The position numbers and the translations under genes were made by a program. 43,150 bases of DNA from contig NZ_PJJO01000042.1 of assembly GCF_002929535.1 (NCBI RefSeq), positions 1 through 43,150 of the forward strand, written 5' to 3'. Source of the stretch: Cryobacterium sp. Y11. GTDB taxonomy: Bacteria; Actinomycetota; Actinomycetes; Actinomycetales; Microbacteriaceae. Below are positions 1 through 8,146 of the stretch, one piece after another (the stretch's first letter is position 1; each line of letters starts with the position of its first letter). The notes below the pieces were generated by a model that was not told where the DNA came from, did no database searches, and saw nothing but the letters and a program-made list of their open reading frames with translations.

Positions 1-170
1 TGCTGTTCCGGTCGCCAAAAACACCAGCTGCGATCGTCTCGATAGGCCGTGCGCGGTTCCAGCAGCACGACGCGCGGGCCGGAACGCTCCCGAGCCAACC
101 GGGCCGCCAAAGTGAGCCCGGCCAAGCCCGCGCCCAGTATCACAAGGTCAGCGTCCACGGCAGGCGGCAT
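1..170 (-). CDS. crtY: Lycopene beta-cyclase, N-terminal part (cut by window edge)
   Basis: The first 56 codons of a minus-strand gene that runs off the left edge. The N-terminus carries a dinucleotide-binding motif (ILGAGLAGLTLAARL), then a glutamate at the end of the second strand (VVLLEPR) and the motif DDRSWCFW, which is characteristic of CrtY-type lycopene cyclases. The family closes the ends of lycopene to make beta-carotene, the precursor of retinal. The ATG at 170 has a strong ribosome site (AAGGAG) about 6 nt upstream. The gene diverges from the rhodopsin gene at 399, so chromophore or antenna supply and the opsin may share the intergenic control region. The missing 3' part prevents a check of the rest of the enzyme. 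Confidence 0.85.
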   Translation of the reverse strand, partial: MPPAVDADLVILGAGLAGLTLAARLARERSGPRVVLLEPRTAYRDDRSWCFWRPEQ

Positions 171-263
171 CTATGCTCCTTCTTGCTCGATCACGTAGAC
201 GAGTACGGACCGGGTGATACGCAAACAGCCTAACGAGAAACCCGAAGCTGATCAGTATTTCTA

Positions 264-309
264 ATACTCCGTCCGGAGCCTATTGGGATACTCCCGCTCG
301 CGGGAGTAT
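264..309. promoter_or_regulatory. Two related palindromes, candidate operator
   Basis: A perfect inverted repeat lies at 288-309: half-site ATACTCCCGC, two-base centre, then its exact complement. About 20 bp to the left a shorter copy (CTCCG-TC-CGGAG, 267-278) shares the ATACTCC core, spaced about two helical turns away. They sit between divergent crtY and the rhodopsin gene, and the right one ends just before the -35 hexamer at 311. This is the position of a dimeric activator or repressor site. No regulator gene is visible beside it. Confidence 0.6.
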
Positions 310-310
310 G

Positions 311-339
311 TTGTGATACATAGCCTAGTTAGCTATTTA
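311..339 (+). promoter_or_regulatory. Candidate rhodopsin promoter
   Basis: TTGTGA (311-316) and TATTTA (334-339) are separated by 17 bp, a sigma70-like arrangement. Predicted transcription would start near 346 and give a leader of about 50 nt before the GTG at 399. The palindrome at 288-309 abuts the -35 box. Confidence 0.5.
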
Positions 340-398
340 TGTATTCCCTGTTTAATCGCCGTCACTTCAGCGAATACTCGTGAACAGAAAAGGACATC

Positions 399-1232
399 GT
401 GATACCTGACTCCCTAACCCAGACCCAGTACGACACCATCTACAACGTGTTTTCTTTCGTGATCGCTTCGCAGCTGTTTACGTCTATTTTTCTGGTCGTC
501 TGCCTGCCGCGAGTGCTGCCGCGCTACCGCCAGGCGATGAGCGTCGCTGCCATCGTCTGTGGCATTGCGGCGTACCACTACTTCCGCATCTTCAACTCCT
601 TTACCGAGGCGTTCGTCACTGACGCCATTGGTGGCCGCGGCAACTATGCCCAAGTTGCCGGAGCATCCTTTAATGAGGGCTACCGGTACGTCGATTGGCT
701 CCTCACTGTGCCGCTATTGCTGCTCGAGCTCGTGGCTGTTCTGGCCCTGGCGCGTAAAGTGCAAAGCAGCCTGCTCACTCGGCTGATTCCCGCCGCCGCC
801 CTCATGATCGCCCTCGGCTACCCCGGAGAGATGGCTTCGGACAACCTGACCCGCGGCATCTTCGGCCTACTGTCCTCAATCCCCTTCGCCTACATTCTCT
901 ATGTGCTCTTCATCGAGCTGACCCGGTCGTTGAAGCGGCAGCCCGCCACGGTGCGCAAAACCATCAGCCTGCTACGACTGCTACTGCTAGCTACCTGGGG
1001 CGTCTACCCGATCGCCTACCTACTCCCCGGCATCGGCATCGACGGATCCGACGCCTGGGTCGGCCTACAGATCGGCTACTCCGTGGCCGACATCCTCGCC
1101 AAGTGCCTCTACGGCCTAATCATCTACCGCATCGCCCGCATGAAGTCCTTCTCAGACGACCCAGCCTTCGCCGACTCCGAACTATCCCTGGAAGACGCAA
1201 CAAACCTCAAACGCTCCACCCTCAACACCTAG
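399..1232 (+). CDS. Light-driven proton-pump rhodopsin, xanthorhodopsin/actinorhodopsin-like
   Basis: Seven-helix microbial rhodopsin of 277 residues. Helix C has RYVDW, then T and E, giving D99, T103 and E110: the DTE triad of outward proton pumps (Schiff-base acceptor and donor carboxylates). H60 is the histidine that pairs with the acceptor in proteorhodopsins. Helix G carries D231 and the retinal lysine K235 (SVADILAKCLYG). L107 sits at the proteorhodopsin tuning position 105, which suggests green absorption. G156, nine residues before YILY in helix E, falls where bacteriorhodopsin has Trp138; glycine there opens the fenestration that lets a carotenoid antenna touch retinal in xanthorhodopsin and gloeorhodopsin. 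The GTG start has AAAAGGA about 5 nt upstream. Divergent crtY supports carotenoid/retinal supply. No retinal-forming blh/brp gene is inside the window. Confidence 0.95.
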   Translation: MIPDSLTQTQYDTIYNVFSFVIASQLFTSIFLVVCLPRVLPRYRQAMSVAAIVCGIAAYHYFRIFNSFTEAFVTDAIGGRGNYAQVAGASFNEGYRYVDWLLTVPLLLLELVAVLALARKVQSSLLTRLIPAAALMIALGYPGEMASDNLTRGIFGLLSSIPFAYILYVLFIELTRSLKRQPATVRKTISLLRLLLLATWGVYPIAYLLPGIGIDGSDAWVGLQIGYSVADILAKCLYGLIIYRIARMKSFSDDPAFADSELSLEDATNLKRSTLNT

Positions 1233-1240
1233 TCCATACA

Positions 1241-1307
1241 GAGCACGTGCAGCGGGGCTTGCACGACCGAAACCCGATCGTGCTGGCCCCGCTGCATGTG
1301 CGTGCTC
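1241..1307 (+). terminator. Long hairpin after the rhodopsin gene
   Basis: GAGCACGTGCAGCGGGGC (1241-1258) is mirrored by GCCCCGCTGCATGTGCGTGCTC (1286-1307), with an inner stem CACGA/TCGTG. It starts 8 nt after the stop codon. There is no U tract (it is followed by CCCCCC), so it may act as a 3' stabilising structure or an intrinsic terminator of actinobacterial type. Confidence 0.55.
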
Positions 1308-1742
1308 CCCCCCAAGATGTTGCGCAATGTCATATTCGGAGGGCAGACCGAACGAAAGTGTTCATTCGTGAGAATCACGTGCTCGTGTTGTCGTCCTTTG
1401 ACGCAGATCACATTGAGCCCTGCCCGGAATGCACAGACTGCTACGCCCCGATACGTGCTGAAATATTCCGGCTATAAGGCCCCCACGATCCGTCTCTACC
1501 AGGGTTGCCGGCAACCCCGCCAGCCAGTCAGCGGCCGGTGCAGCACCCGTCGGATCTCCTACCCATTCAATTTGAACCGTGCCATTGCAGTTCTGCAAAT
1601 GCGTTCGGAGGGAAAACAGGAATATGCACATTGGGATGACGAAGTCGTACAGCGGTCTGTAGAAAACTCTTGTGACTTTTCAATGGCGAGTGACTCCTCA
1701 CCAAGGGCGCACGCCACATATCGTCGGATTACGTAGTGTGTT
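1308..1742. other. Intergenic, no supported gene
   Basis: About 430 bp. Open frames on both strands lack family features and ribosome sites. I see no repeat or RNA structure I can name here. Confidence 0.5.
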
Positions 1743-2075
1743 GTGGGTTCGTTAAAGTACGGCAATAGAACGGTCGAATTTGACGATCGGGTTCTTGCGC
1801 ACGTTAAAGTCGTGATTGTCCGCACGCTTCGCCGGGGCGAGAGCTTCCTGCTGTCCTGGAAAGATACCGCTGAGACGGGACATGGTCGAAGTTCAATATG
1901 GATACACCCAGCCATTCCCCTCCACTTCAAATTCCATGACGGTCGCTCGCCCAGCGTGAACCCGGTCTGGTTGGCAGAACTTACCCTCTCCGCCGACAGC
2001 TCTTTCGGGATGCTCATTACGTCAGAGAAAAAATCGCCCAGAAATACGCGGCAAACGAACTCACAGGAGTGTTGA
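1743..2075 (+). CDS. DUF7882-type small protein (often mislabelled DNA ligase)
   Basis: 110 residues. The sequence MGSLKYG, then VEFDDRVLAHVKVVIVRTLRRGESFLLSW, a short gap, SSIWIHPAIPLHFKF and a C-terminal ADSSFGMLI stretch follow the pattern of a small protein common in Microbacteriaceae, annotated as DUF7882 and in older genomes as ATP-dependent DNA ligase without any ligase motif. Function is unknown. The start is GTG at 1743 because the conserved MG-x-L-x-YG begins there; the ribosome site is weak. The C-terminal 15 residues (EKKSPRNTRQTNSQEC) do not look like the usual end of the family and may be slightly altered. The gene stands alone in a gene-poor stretch. Confidence 0.75.
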   Translation: MGSLKYGNRTVEFDDRVLAHVKVVIVRTLRRGESFLLSWKDTAETGHGRSSIWIHPAIPLHFKFHDGRSPSVNPVWLAELTLSADSSFGMLITSEKKSPRNTRQTNSQEC

Positions 2076-2400
2076 CATGCGCTATGTCAGCACAGCGATG
2101 GCCTCTACTATCCGACAACAACGGATGCGTGAACAACGACCGGCACGCGAGTGAGAACCAATTTCATCCAGTTTGCCCTGATGAACGATCCGTGCCCTCG
2201 ACGTGTTCTCGAACCGGGAACTCATCTCCTGAAATTTACGTCCGTGTGGTGAGTTGAGAGCGGTAAGGAAAATTGTCGACGCTCTTCGAAAAGTGGACCA
2301 TAGGCACTGTCGCGTGATTGGCCTACTTATCGAAGAATGACAGCCCAGAATTAAAAGTGCAAGGTACTTTCGGTGGATTCGGTTCCGAATGGATAGTTGC
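2076..2400. other. Intergenic, no supported gene
   Basis: About 325 bp between convergent genes. No credible open frame or structure was recognised. Confidence 0.5.
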
Positions 2401-3456
2401 TCATGCGTTGAGAAGAACCTTTAGAGCTTTCGTCTCGGCGGCACGCCCGAACACGTCGTAGGCCTCGATGATGTCTTCGAGTTTGAAGGTGTGGCTGACG
2501 AAGTTTTCGGCCACGATCTTTTTCTGCGCGACGAGCTTGAGAAGAATATCGAGCGTGTCGGTGTTGACGAGGCCCATGCTGATATTGATGTTCGAGATCC
2601 ACAGGTCCTGCAGCGGGAAGTCGACCGATTTGCTGTGCACTCCGACGTTCGCCACGGCGCCGGCAGGACGCACGATGTCCAGACACATTGCGAAGGTCTG
2701 CGGAATACCAACGGCCTCGATCGCGACGTCAACCCCGAGCCCGTCGGTCATCTCGAGTACCTGCTTCTTCCAGTCGGTTTCACTCGAGACGACCGTGTCG
2801 GTGGCACCGAACTTTCTGGCCTCCTCCACTCGATTGGCGTCGAGGTCGATCGCAATGATCCGCGAGGGACCGTAGAGACCAGCCGTGGCGATCACCGCGA
2901 GTCCGACCGGACCCGCACCGACGACCGCGACGACATCACCGGCCTTGACCCTGCCGTACTTCACACCGATCTCGTGCCCCGTCGGCAGGATGTCCGAGAG
3001 CACAGTTCCCTGCTGAGGGGTGACGTTCTCGGGCAGCAGGTAAACCGACGTCTCCGCGAAGGGTACCCGCACGTATTCGGCCTGCGTTCCGTCGATGAGA
3101 TGGCCTAAAATCCACCCGGTGCCCGATGCGCCCTCGTCGGCAAGGCAATGCGAGTAGACCCCTACCTTGCAGTAGCTGCAGTGTCCGCAGGCGGAGACGC
3201 AGGAAAGAATGACCTGGTCGCCCACCTTAAGGCTCGTCACGGCGGCCCCAAGCTCGGTGATCGTGCCCACCCCCTCGTGGCCGAGGATCCTTCCCACCTC
3301 GACAGTGGGAACATGGCCTTTGAGGATGTGCAGGTCGGTGCCGCAGATCGTCGTCGTGTTGATCTTCACGATAACGTCGGTCGGTTGCAAGATCGCCGGG
3401 TTGGGCACCTCTTCCCATGACTTCTGGCCTGGACCTTTATAAACGAGTGCCTTCAT
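2401..3456 (-). CDS. Zinc-dependent medium-chain alcohol dehydrogenase
   Basis: 351 residues from the ATG at 3456 (MKALVYKGPG), chosen over an in-frame start 12 codons upstream because GAAAGGAA precedes it. Catalytic zinc ligands: C38 (ICGTD) and H60/E61 (GHEG). Structural zinc: C90, C93, C96, C104. The Rossmann motif GAGPVG is at 180-185 and D204 after the second strand implies NAD(H) rather than NADP(H). The family oxidises alcohols or reduces aldehydes in the cytosol; the physiological substrate cannot be read from sequence. The start and first residues closely resemble those of the formaldehyde dehydrogenase at 32219-33361. It lies 42 bp downstream of dps on the same strand, so the two may be co-transcribed. 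Confidence 0.92.
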   Translation of the reverse strand: MKALVYKGPGQKSWEEVPNPAILQPTDVIVKINTTTICGTDLHILKGHVPTVEVGRILGHEGVGTITELGAAVTSLKVGDQVILSCVSACGHCSYCKVGVYSHCLADEGASGTGWILGHLIDGTQAEYVRVPFAETSVYLLPENVTPQQGTVLSDILPTGHEIGVKYGRVKAGDVVAVVGAGPVGLAVIATAGLYGPSRIIAIDLDANRVEEARKFGATDTVVSSETDWKKQVLEMTDGLGVDVAIEAVGIPQTFAMCLDIVRPAGAVANVGVHSKSVDFPLQDLWISNINISMGLVNTDTLDILLKLVAQKKIVAENFVSHTFKLEDIIEAYDVFGRAAETKALKVLLNA

Positions 3457-3498
3457 GGAGTTCCTTTCGGAGAGATGGGCATAGTCGATCACTTTCGA

Positions 3499-3972
3499 CT
3501 ATATGCCCAACGCGATCGACGGTTGCGGCTGCCGATTCTCGGCGCTGACCATCCAGGCGTACTGCTCCAACTTCTCAATGAAAAGGTGCAGAATATCGGC
3601 GCTGGTGGGATCTTCTTCGTCGACGTCATCGTGCACGACGCGCATGTTCTCTACCGTGAGGTTCAGGCGTTGTGCGATGAGGTTGATCGCGTCGGTGGTG
3701 AGTACCTCGCCAGCGGGAAAGCTCGGCAAGTGCGTCGTCGCGGCCACGGTTTCGATGCGTCCGTCGGGCTGCACGTTGAGGGCGCGCAAACGTTCGGCCA
3801 ATTGATCAGAGAAATCACGCACTGCCCCGACAATTTCGTCGAGTTGCAGGCGCAGGTCACGAAAGTTCGGTCCGACGATGTTCCAGTGCGCCTGCTTGCC
3901 CTGCAAATGCAGCGCAATCAGGTCAACAAGAACGGACTGCAAGTTCGTGCGAAGTGTCTCGGAGGCGTGCAT
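3499..3972 (-). CDS. dps: Dps family ferritin-like DNA-protecting protein
   Basis: 157 residues from the ATG at 3972 (MHASETLRTNLQSVL), preceded by AAAGGA; a longer frame upstream has no ribosome site. Dps proteins form dodecamers that oxidise and store iron and shield DNA in oxidative stress. H29 in the AHW motif and the acidic D56/E60 pair (DQLAERL) match the inter-subunit ferroxidase site. Oddly, the second histidine, normally in F-x-x-L-H-x-x-L-D, is arginine here (R41 in FRDLRLQLDEI), which should weaken iron oxidation. It is followed on the same strand by the alcohol dehydrogenase. Confidence 0.9.
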   Translation of the reverse strand: MHASETLRTNLQSVLVDLIALHLQGKQAHWNIVGPNFRDLRLQLDEIVGAVRDFSDQLAERLRALNVQPDGRIETVAATTHLPSFPAGEVLTTDAINLIAQRLNLTVENMRVVHDDVDEEDPTSADILHLFIEKLEQYAWMVSAENRQPQPSIALGI

Positions 3973-4816
3973 AGTGTCCTTTCTTGGTACGCGGATAAAG
4001 CAAAAATATGGCGTCATTGCGCTAGCCACCGTCGCGGTTGAGCGAGTTCCAACGAACGTCTTGACCTAATTGAGGTCTCTCTTGATGATATGACCATCAA
4101 CCCACAGACCGCGCTGAACTGTATTGACCTGGAAGGCGATTGACCCGTTGAACAGACAGCGCACGAAAGAGAATGTTCACCAAAACAAAATCACGTCGGG
4201 ACTTCAATTCCGAATTCAAAACGACGCCGTGAAATGAGTCGCCTTTACCACCAGGCGGTCACGACCACTCTTCGGTCGAACTAAGTCTGCGAGAAGAGAG
4301 AAAGAGAGACCCTACGTCTTGTACCCCACGGGATGTGCCTATTTGCTTTACCAGACACAGGGCCTGCCCAGCCAGCATCCAGCCCATACCCGTACCGTTT
4401 GCAACGGAGTCCCCCACTCCAAACGAGTAAGTCCCGACAGATTCCTCGCCTCCCCCCAGGCGTAGCGTAGTCGGGGCTTTTTCGTAACTATCACCGAACT
4501 CGTCGGAAACTCCCAGCCACTCGGGGCCGTGCGCACTGAGCCCACTGCTGGCGTGCAATCGGGCTAGTCAACTCCGGGCTCAGTCCCCGGGAACAACTCG
4601 TGTGAATCGCTTTTGGATGGCGTTGTTAGTGACGTCGGTTACTGTAAATATGGAGGGCCCACCGCTAATGCAGTGGGCCCTCGCCAATCCTGGACGCCGG
4701 GCAGGCCGCTACGTGTGAGATTGCGGTGAACTCGCCCAAATACTGCTCGCCTCCCCCAGCGTCCACCACAACGACACCAACCTCAACCGCACCGAGGTAA
4801 GGACAAAGCGTTCCGC
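3973..4816. other. Long intergenic region, one strong hairpin
   Basis: About 840 bp without a convincing gene. Open frames at 4259-4558 (minus) lack ribosome sites and family features. The only clear structure is the hairpin listed at 4653-4682. Confidence 0.5.
4653..4682. terminator. Perfect 10-bp hairpin
   Basis: GAGGGCCCAC, ten-base loop, GTGGGCCCTC. It lies 135 bp past the end of the SufR-like gene and could terminate its transcript, but no U tract follows on either strand. Confidence 0.4.
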
Positions 4817-5485
4817 CTACTCGGCATTCCGGGCGATACGTACGCAACAGTATCCGTCTCTCGGCGCAAAGTGGACCTTACGTGCACGCTCCCCCGCACC
4901 TTCCGCGACCCCAACCAGTAGGGCTAGGTTGGCCGCGCAGATGGTCTCGGTGTGACTCTTCGTAAGCTGGTTGAACGGGCAGTTGTGCAGAAGCAGCCCG
5001 CCATCACCATCGTCCTGGGGTTCGTATCCGGTTGACTGCAGCACCGCATCCAAAGAGCCGGCACTCATGCCCAATGTATGGCCGTGTTCTACAGACACCT
5101 GGGTGAGCGACTCCTGGGCGGGCTTCCCTGTGCGATCGGATTGCTCAATGGCGGAGATTAATAGCTCTCCGGCCAGAGCGTAATGTCGGCCCGGAACGGA
5201 CACGACGATTTCGTTGGCCGCACGCCGGTACAGCTTGGCGGGCCGTCCAGCGCCAGGACCAGTTCGGCCCGTGCGGCGCTGGAATTCGGTATCCAACAGC
5301 CCGCATCGAGCAAGTCTCTCCAAGTGAAACGCCACCGTCCCGCGCGGAACGCCCAGCGCCTCAGCCGCCTCATCACGGCCCATCGGCACGGCACTTTGAG
5401 AGACAAGATCGAACAAGGAGCGCCTCAGCGGGTCGCTGAGCGACGCTATTGCGGAGATGTCGTCCGACTGTGATTGTTCGTTCAT
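4817..5485 (-). CDS. SufR-like Fe-S winged-helix transcriptional regulator
   Basis: 222 residues. The N-terminal 15-85 region is an ArsR/DeoR-like winged helix (SDPLRRSLFDLV, then GVPRGTVAFHLERL as recognition helix and a GAGRPAKLYRR wing). The C-terminal part has NCPF (C169), C183 in TICAANLALL, and C213/C214 in GYCCVRI, the cysteine layout of actinobacterial SufR-type regulators that sense iron-sulfur or redox state. It diverges from the ferredoxin reductase-ribA pair with about 100 bp between, so it probably controls that pair and itself. No suf genes are in the window, so this is a SufR paralogue or relative rather than proven SufR. Confidence 0.75.
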   Translation of the reverse strand: MNEQSQSDDISAIASLSDPLRRSLFDLVSQSAVPMGRDEAAEALGVPRGTVAFHLERLARCGLLDTEFQRRTGRTGPGAGRPAKLYRRAANEIVVSVPGRHYALAGELLISAIEQSDRTGKPAQESLTQVSVEHGHTLGMSAGSLDAVLQSTGYEPQDDGDGGLLLHNCPFNQLTKSHTETICAANLALLVGVAEGAGERARKVHFAPRDGYCCVRIARNAE

Positions 5486-5516
5486 AGTGATGATCGTAAC
5501 TCTAAAACAAAGTATC

Positions 5517-5546
5517 TTGACAAAAGAAACGGGTGGCTCCTAAAGT
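5517..5546 (+). promoter_or_regulatory. Promoter of the ferredoxin reductase-ribA pair
   Basis: Consensus -35 TTGACA at 5517-5522 and TAAAGT at 5541-5546 with 18-bp spacing. An AT-rich stretch just upstream (5498-5515) separates it from the divergent regulator and is the likely binding region. Confidence 0.65.
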
Positions 5547-5585
5547 TGGGCTACGAAGCTCGCCAGCACACAGTAAAGAGGAAAC

Positions 5586-6815
5586 ATGTCGGATTCTCAG
5601 AGTTATGTCATCGTCGGAGCAGGGCTCGCGGGTGCGTCCGCTGCTAGGACGCTGCGCGAAGAGGGCTTCACCGGGCCAATCCAACTGATCGGCGCCGAAG
5701 CACACCGGCCTTATATCCGGCCGCCTCTTTCGAAGGACTACCTCAGCGGATCCAGTGACCGCGACTCTGTTTACGTTGATCCCAAGGATTGGTACGCGCA
5801 GCATGATGTTGAGTTAATCCTCGGCACTTCTGTCGCCCGCGTTGATGCCGGAAGCCAGCTCATTCATACTGACGCCGGTGATGAATTCGCTTACAGCAAG
5901 TTGCTCATAGCCACTGGCTCGTCACCTCGCCGTCTGTCGATCCCCGGGGCAGACCTCGAAGGGGTGCACTATCTGCGTACCCTCGATGACTCCGACACCC
6001 TGCGCCCTCTACTTTCGGGCGGAAGTTTGCGCCTCGTCTTAATCGGCTCAGGCTGGATTGGCATGGAGGTGGCTGCGACGGCACGCACCCTAGGAAATGA
6101 CGTGACGATTCTCGAACGCGACCCAATCCCGTTGGCGAACGCGCTCGGCGATGAGCTCGGCCAGATGTTCGCTGATCTCCACGAACAAAACGGCGTCATC
6201 CTGCGGCGCTCAGTTTCCGTTGAAAGCGTTCTCGGACAGGACGGGCGAGCTAGCGCTGTGCGACTCGAAAGCGGAGAGGTCATTCCCGCGGACCTCGTCC
6301 TGGTCGGCATTGGTGCCACGCCCAATGTTGAGCTGGCCGATTCAGCGGGGCTAACCATCGATAACGGCATCTCAGTTGATGCGTCGCTTCGCACGAGCAA
6401 CCCGGCAATCTACGCGGCGGGTGACGTTGCCAATGCCTACCATCCTCTGGCGAAGTTGCGGCTGCGCAGCGAACACTGGGCCAATGCCTTGAATGGTGGG
6501 AAGGCCGCGGCGCGGTCGATGCTCGGCCAGAAGGTGTCCTTCGACGACATCCCGTACTTCTACACCGATCAGTTCGACGTCGGAATGGAGTACTCCGGAT
6601 TCGGCCCCCTGACCCGGGGAGCTGAGGTGGTGTATCGAGGCGACCGGGCTGGCCGCGAATTCATCGCCTTCTGGGTGACGGGCGGGAAAGTCGTGGCCGG
6701 GATGAACGTGAATGTCTGGGACGTCAACGAAGCCGTGCAAGGCATTATTCGGCGTGGCAACCAAGTCGATCGCACCAAGCTTGCGGATGCCGATGTGCCC
6801 CTGGAATCGCTGTAA
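5586..6815 (+). CDS. FAD-dependent ferredoxin/rubredoxin-type reductase
   Basis: 409 residues of the pyridine-nucleotide-disulfide oxidoreductase fold without redox cysteines, as in putidaredoxin and BphA4-type reductases. FAD-binding GAGLAG is at 11-16, the PYIRPPLSKDYL segment follows, the NAD(P)-binding GSGWIGMEVAA is near 153-163, and the second FAD contact IYAAGDVAN is near 275-283. A C-terminal reductase domain follows. It would pass electrons from NAD(P)H to a small ferredoxin or rubredoxin in the cytosol; no such partner is adjacent. GAGGAA precedes the ATG. ribA follows after 2 nt, so the two are translated together, which pairs a flavoenzyme with flavin synthesis. Confidence 0.92.
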   Translation: MSDSQSYVIVGAGLAGASAARTLREEGFTGPIQLIGAEAHRPYIRPPLSKDYLSGSSDRDSVYVDPKDWYAQHDVELILGTSVARVDAGSQLIHTDAGDEFAYSKLLIATGSSPRRLSIPGADLEGVHYLRTLDDSDTLRPLLSGGSLRLVLIGSGWIGMEVAATARTLGNDVTILERDPIPLANALGDELGQMFADLHEQNGVILRRSVSVESVLGQDGRASAVRLESGEVIPADLVLVGIGATPNVELADSAGLTIDNGISVDASLRTSNPAIYAAGDVANAYHPLAKLRLRSEHWANALNGGKAAARSMLGQKVSFDDIPYFYTDQFDVGMEYSGFGPLTRGAEVVYRGDRAGREFIAFWVTGGKVVAGMNVNVWDVNEAVQGIIRRGNQVDRTKLADADVPLESL

Positions 6816-6817
6816 TC

Positions 6818-7507
6818 ATGGCCGAAACATGTTTCAGCACCAACCGCTCCGTGGCATCAACCGCCGCACTCTCGGAGGGGGGAGACAGCACCTGCACTGT
6901 CCGTCCGATCGCGATATCCGGCGTCACCTTCGAAGTTGAAACGACCGTCCCGACAAGGCACGGCACTTTCCAGTTCCGCGCCTACCGCGACCTTGTCTCC
7001 GGCAGCGAACATCTCGCTGTCGTGTCCGGCGCACCAACTGACGGCTGCTTCGTTCGCGTGCACTCAGAATGTCTGACAGGTGAGGTCTTTGAATCTCAGA
7101 AATGTGAATGCGGCCCACAACTCGACTCCGCCCTCAACACAATCAATCAATACGGCGGCATCGTGATCTACATGCGCGGCCACGAGGGCCGCGGCATCGG
7201 ACTTGTCAACAAACTCAAGGCCTACCGACTGCAAGAAGCCGGCTTAGACACGCTCGATGCCAACCTCGCGCTCGGCCTCCCCGCAGACGGCCGTGACTAC
7301 TCTGCCGCGGCTGCCATCCTCCACAACCTCCGACTGCGGGCGGTGCGCCTCCTCACCAACAACCCGGACAAAGTCGACCAGCTCACCGAGCACGGGATCA
7401 CCGTCCTCGAGCGCGTATCACTCACCGCAGGTGCGCATCCGGCCAACTCCGCCTATCTACGCACCAAACGTGATCGCATGGGACACCTCCTTCAACACGC
7501 ACTCTGA
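6818..7507 (+). CDS. ribA: GTP cyclohydrolase II, stand-alone
   Basis: 229 residues. The enzyme opens GTP to 2,5-diamino-6-ribosylamino-pyrimidinone phosphate, the first step to riboflavin. The zinc ligands are C85, C96 and C98 (HSECLTGEVFESQKCECG), and the catalytic core has MRGHEGRGIGL (119-129) and LLTNNPDK (178-185). It lacks the fused DHBP synthase (RibB) half usual in actinobacterial RibBA, and the first 30 residues are extra and polar. It starts 2 nt after the reductase stop codon. A stand-alone RibA coupled to an Fe-S-regulated flavoenzyme suggests a stress-related extra flavin supply and not the main rib operon, which is not here. Confidence 0.93.
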   Translation: MAETCFSTNRSVASTAALSEGGDSTCTVRPIAISGVTFEVETTVPTRHGTFQFRAYRDLVSGSEHLAVVSGAPTDGCFVRVHSECLTGEVFESQKCECGPQLDSALNTINQYGGIVIYMRGHEGRGIGLVNKLKAYRLQEAGLDTLDANLALGLPADGRDYSAAAAILHNLRLRAVRLLTNNPDKVDQLTEHGITVLERVSLTAGAHPANSAYLRTKRDRMGHLLQHAL

Positions 7508-8146
7508 TCCTGATATGCAAGACCCCGCCAGACATCGTCTATTCACCACCCGAGTGGTCAATAAGTCCCAAACAATTACACACGGATACTGATGCGGAGG
7601 TAAAAGACACCACTGCGCAAGATTTTCGCGCCAGCACAGCCCACACATAAACAGGACTGCCTTACGATGACGCGAGTCCAAACGAGCGGCAGAGAGAACT
7701 TCGCGAGCTGGGTCTCCCCGCCGCATTATTCACGACAGGTTCACGAAATCGAAAATCCAGACCAGCTCGGGACTGCCTTCAGGACTGAGTTGGCGCAAAG
7801 CTAGTGAACATCGAGTCGAGCTCGATCACAAGCGGACCTGGCCGGCGCCCAAACTCACCGACCACGGTACTTTTGCCTGCACTGCCACGACCGAAGACAA
7901 CGATGCGGTTTATCAAACCGGCCCGTAGACCGAACCGGCCGTCGATCAGGTCGTGTCGATCTAGCTAGTTTGTGGACCGTGTCCAGGGGCTCACGCTATC
8001 GAGCTGGACGTTGATGACGCTGGGACCAGCGAGGAGAGTAACAACAGCCGTGAAGTCTTCCTGAGAGAGGATGCTGTCGGTCGCATCGACGCCATTGAAC
8101 TGGTGACGTTGACCCGCCCCGCGTTTGTGGACGAGAAGACGACCGG
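7508..8146. other. Gene-poor region with remnants
   Basis: Contains the minus-strand kinase fragment listed separately. On the plus strand, frame 7965-8171 is open for 68 codons and reads like a protein tail (AIELDVDDAG...VGRIDAIELVTLTRPAFV) with no start codon; it runs into the 3' end of the lipoprotein gene. I do not recognise that tail. Confidence 0.4.
7779..7916 (-). pseudogene. P-loop kinase (adenylate-kinase-like) N-terminal fragment
   Basis: A 45-codon frame from a TTG encodes RIVVFGRGSAGKSTVV and, after a short gap, PLVIELDSMF. This matches the beginning of small P-loop kinases (Walker A GRGSAGKST, then the IELD strand). Everything after the first 40 residues is missing, so it is a relic. 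Confidence 0.6.

Noticed and set aside
4259..4558. 99-codon minus-strand gene
   Set aside because: No ribosome site, no family pattern, and overlapping open frames; composition does not look coding.
6818..6818. FMN riboswitch for ribA
   Set aside because: Only 2 nt separate ribA from the upstream gene, and the leader before 5586 is too short for the RFN element.
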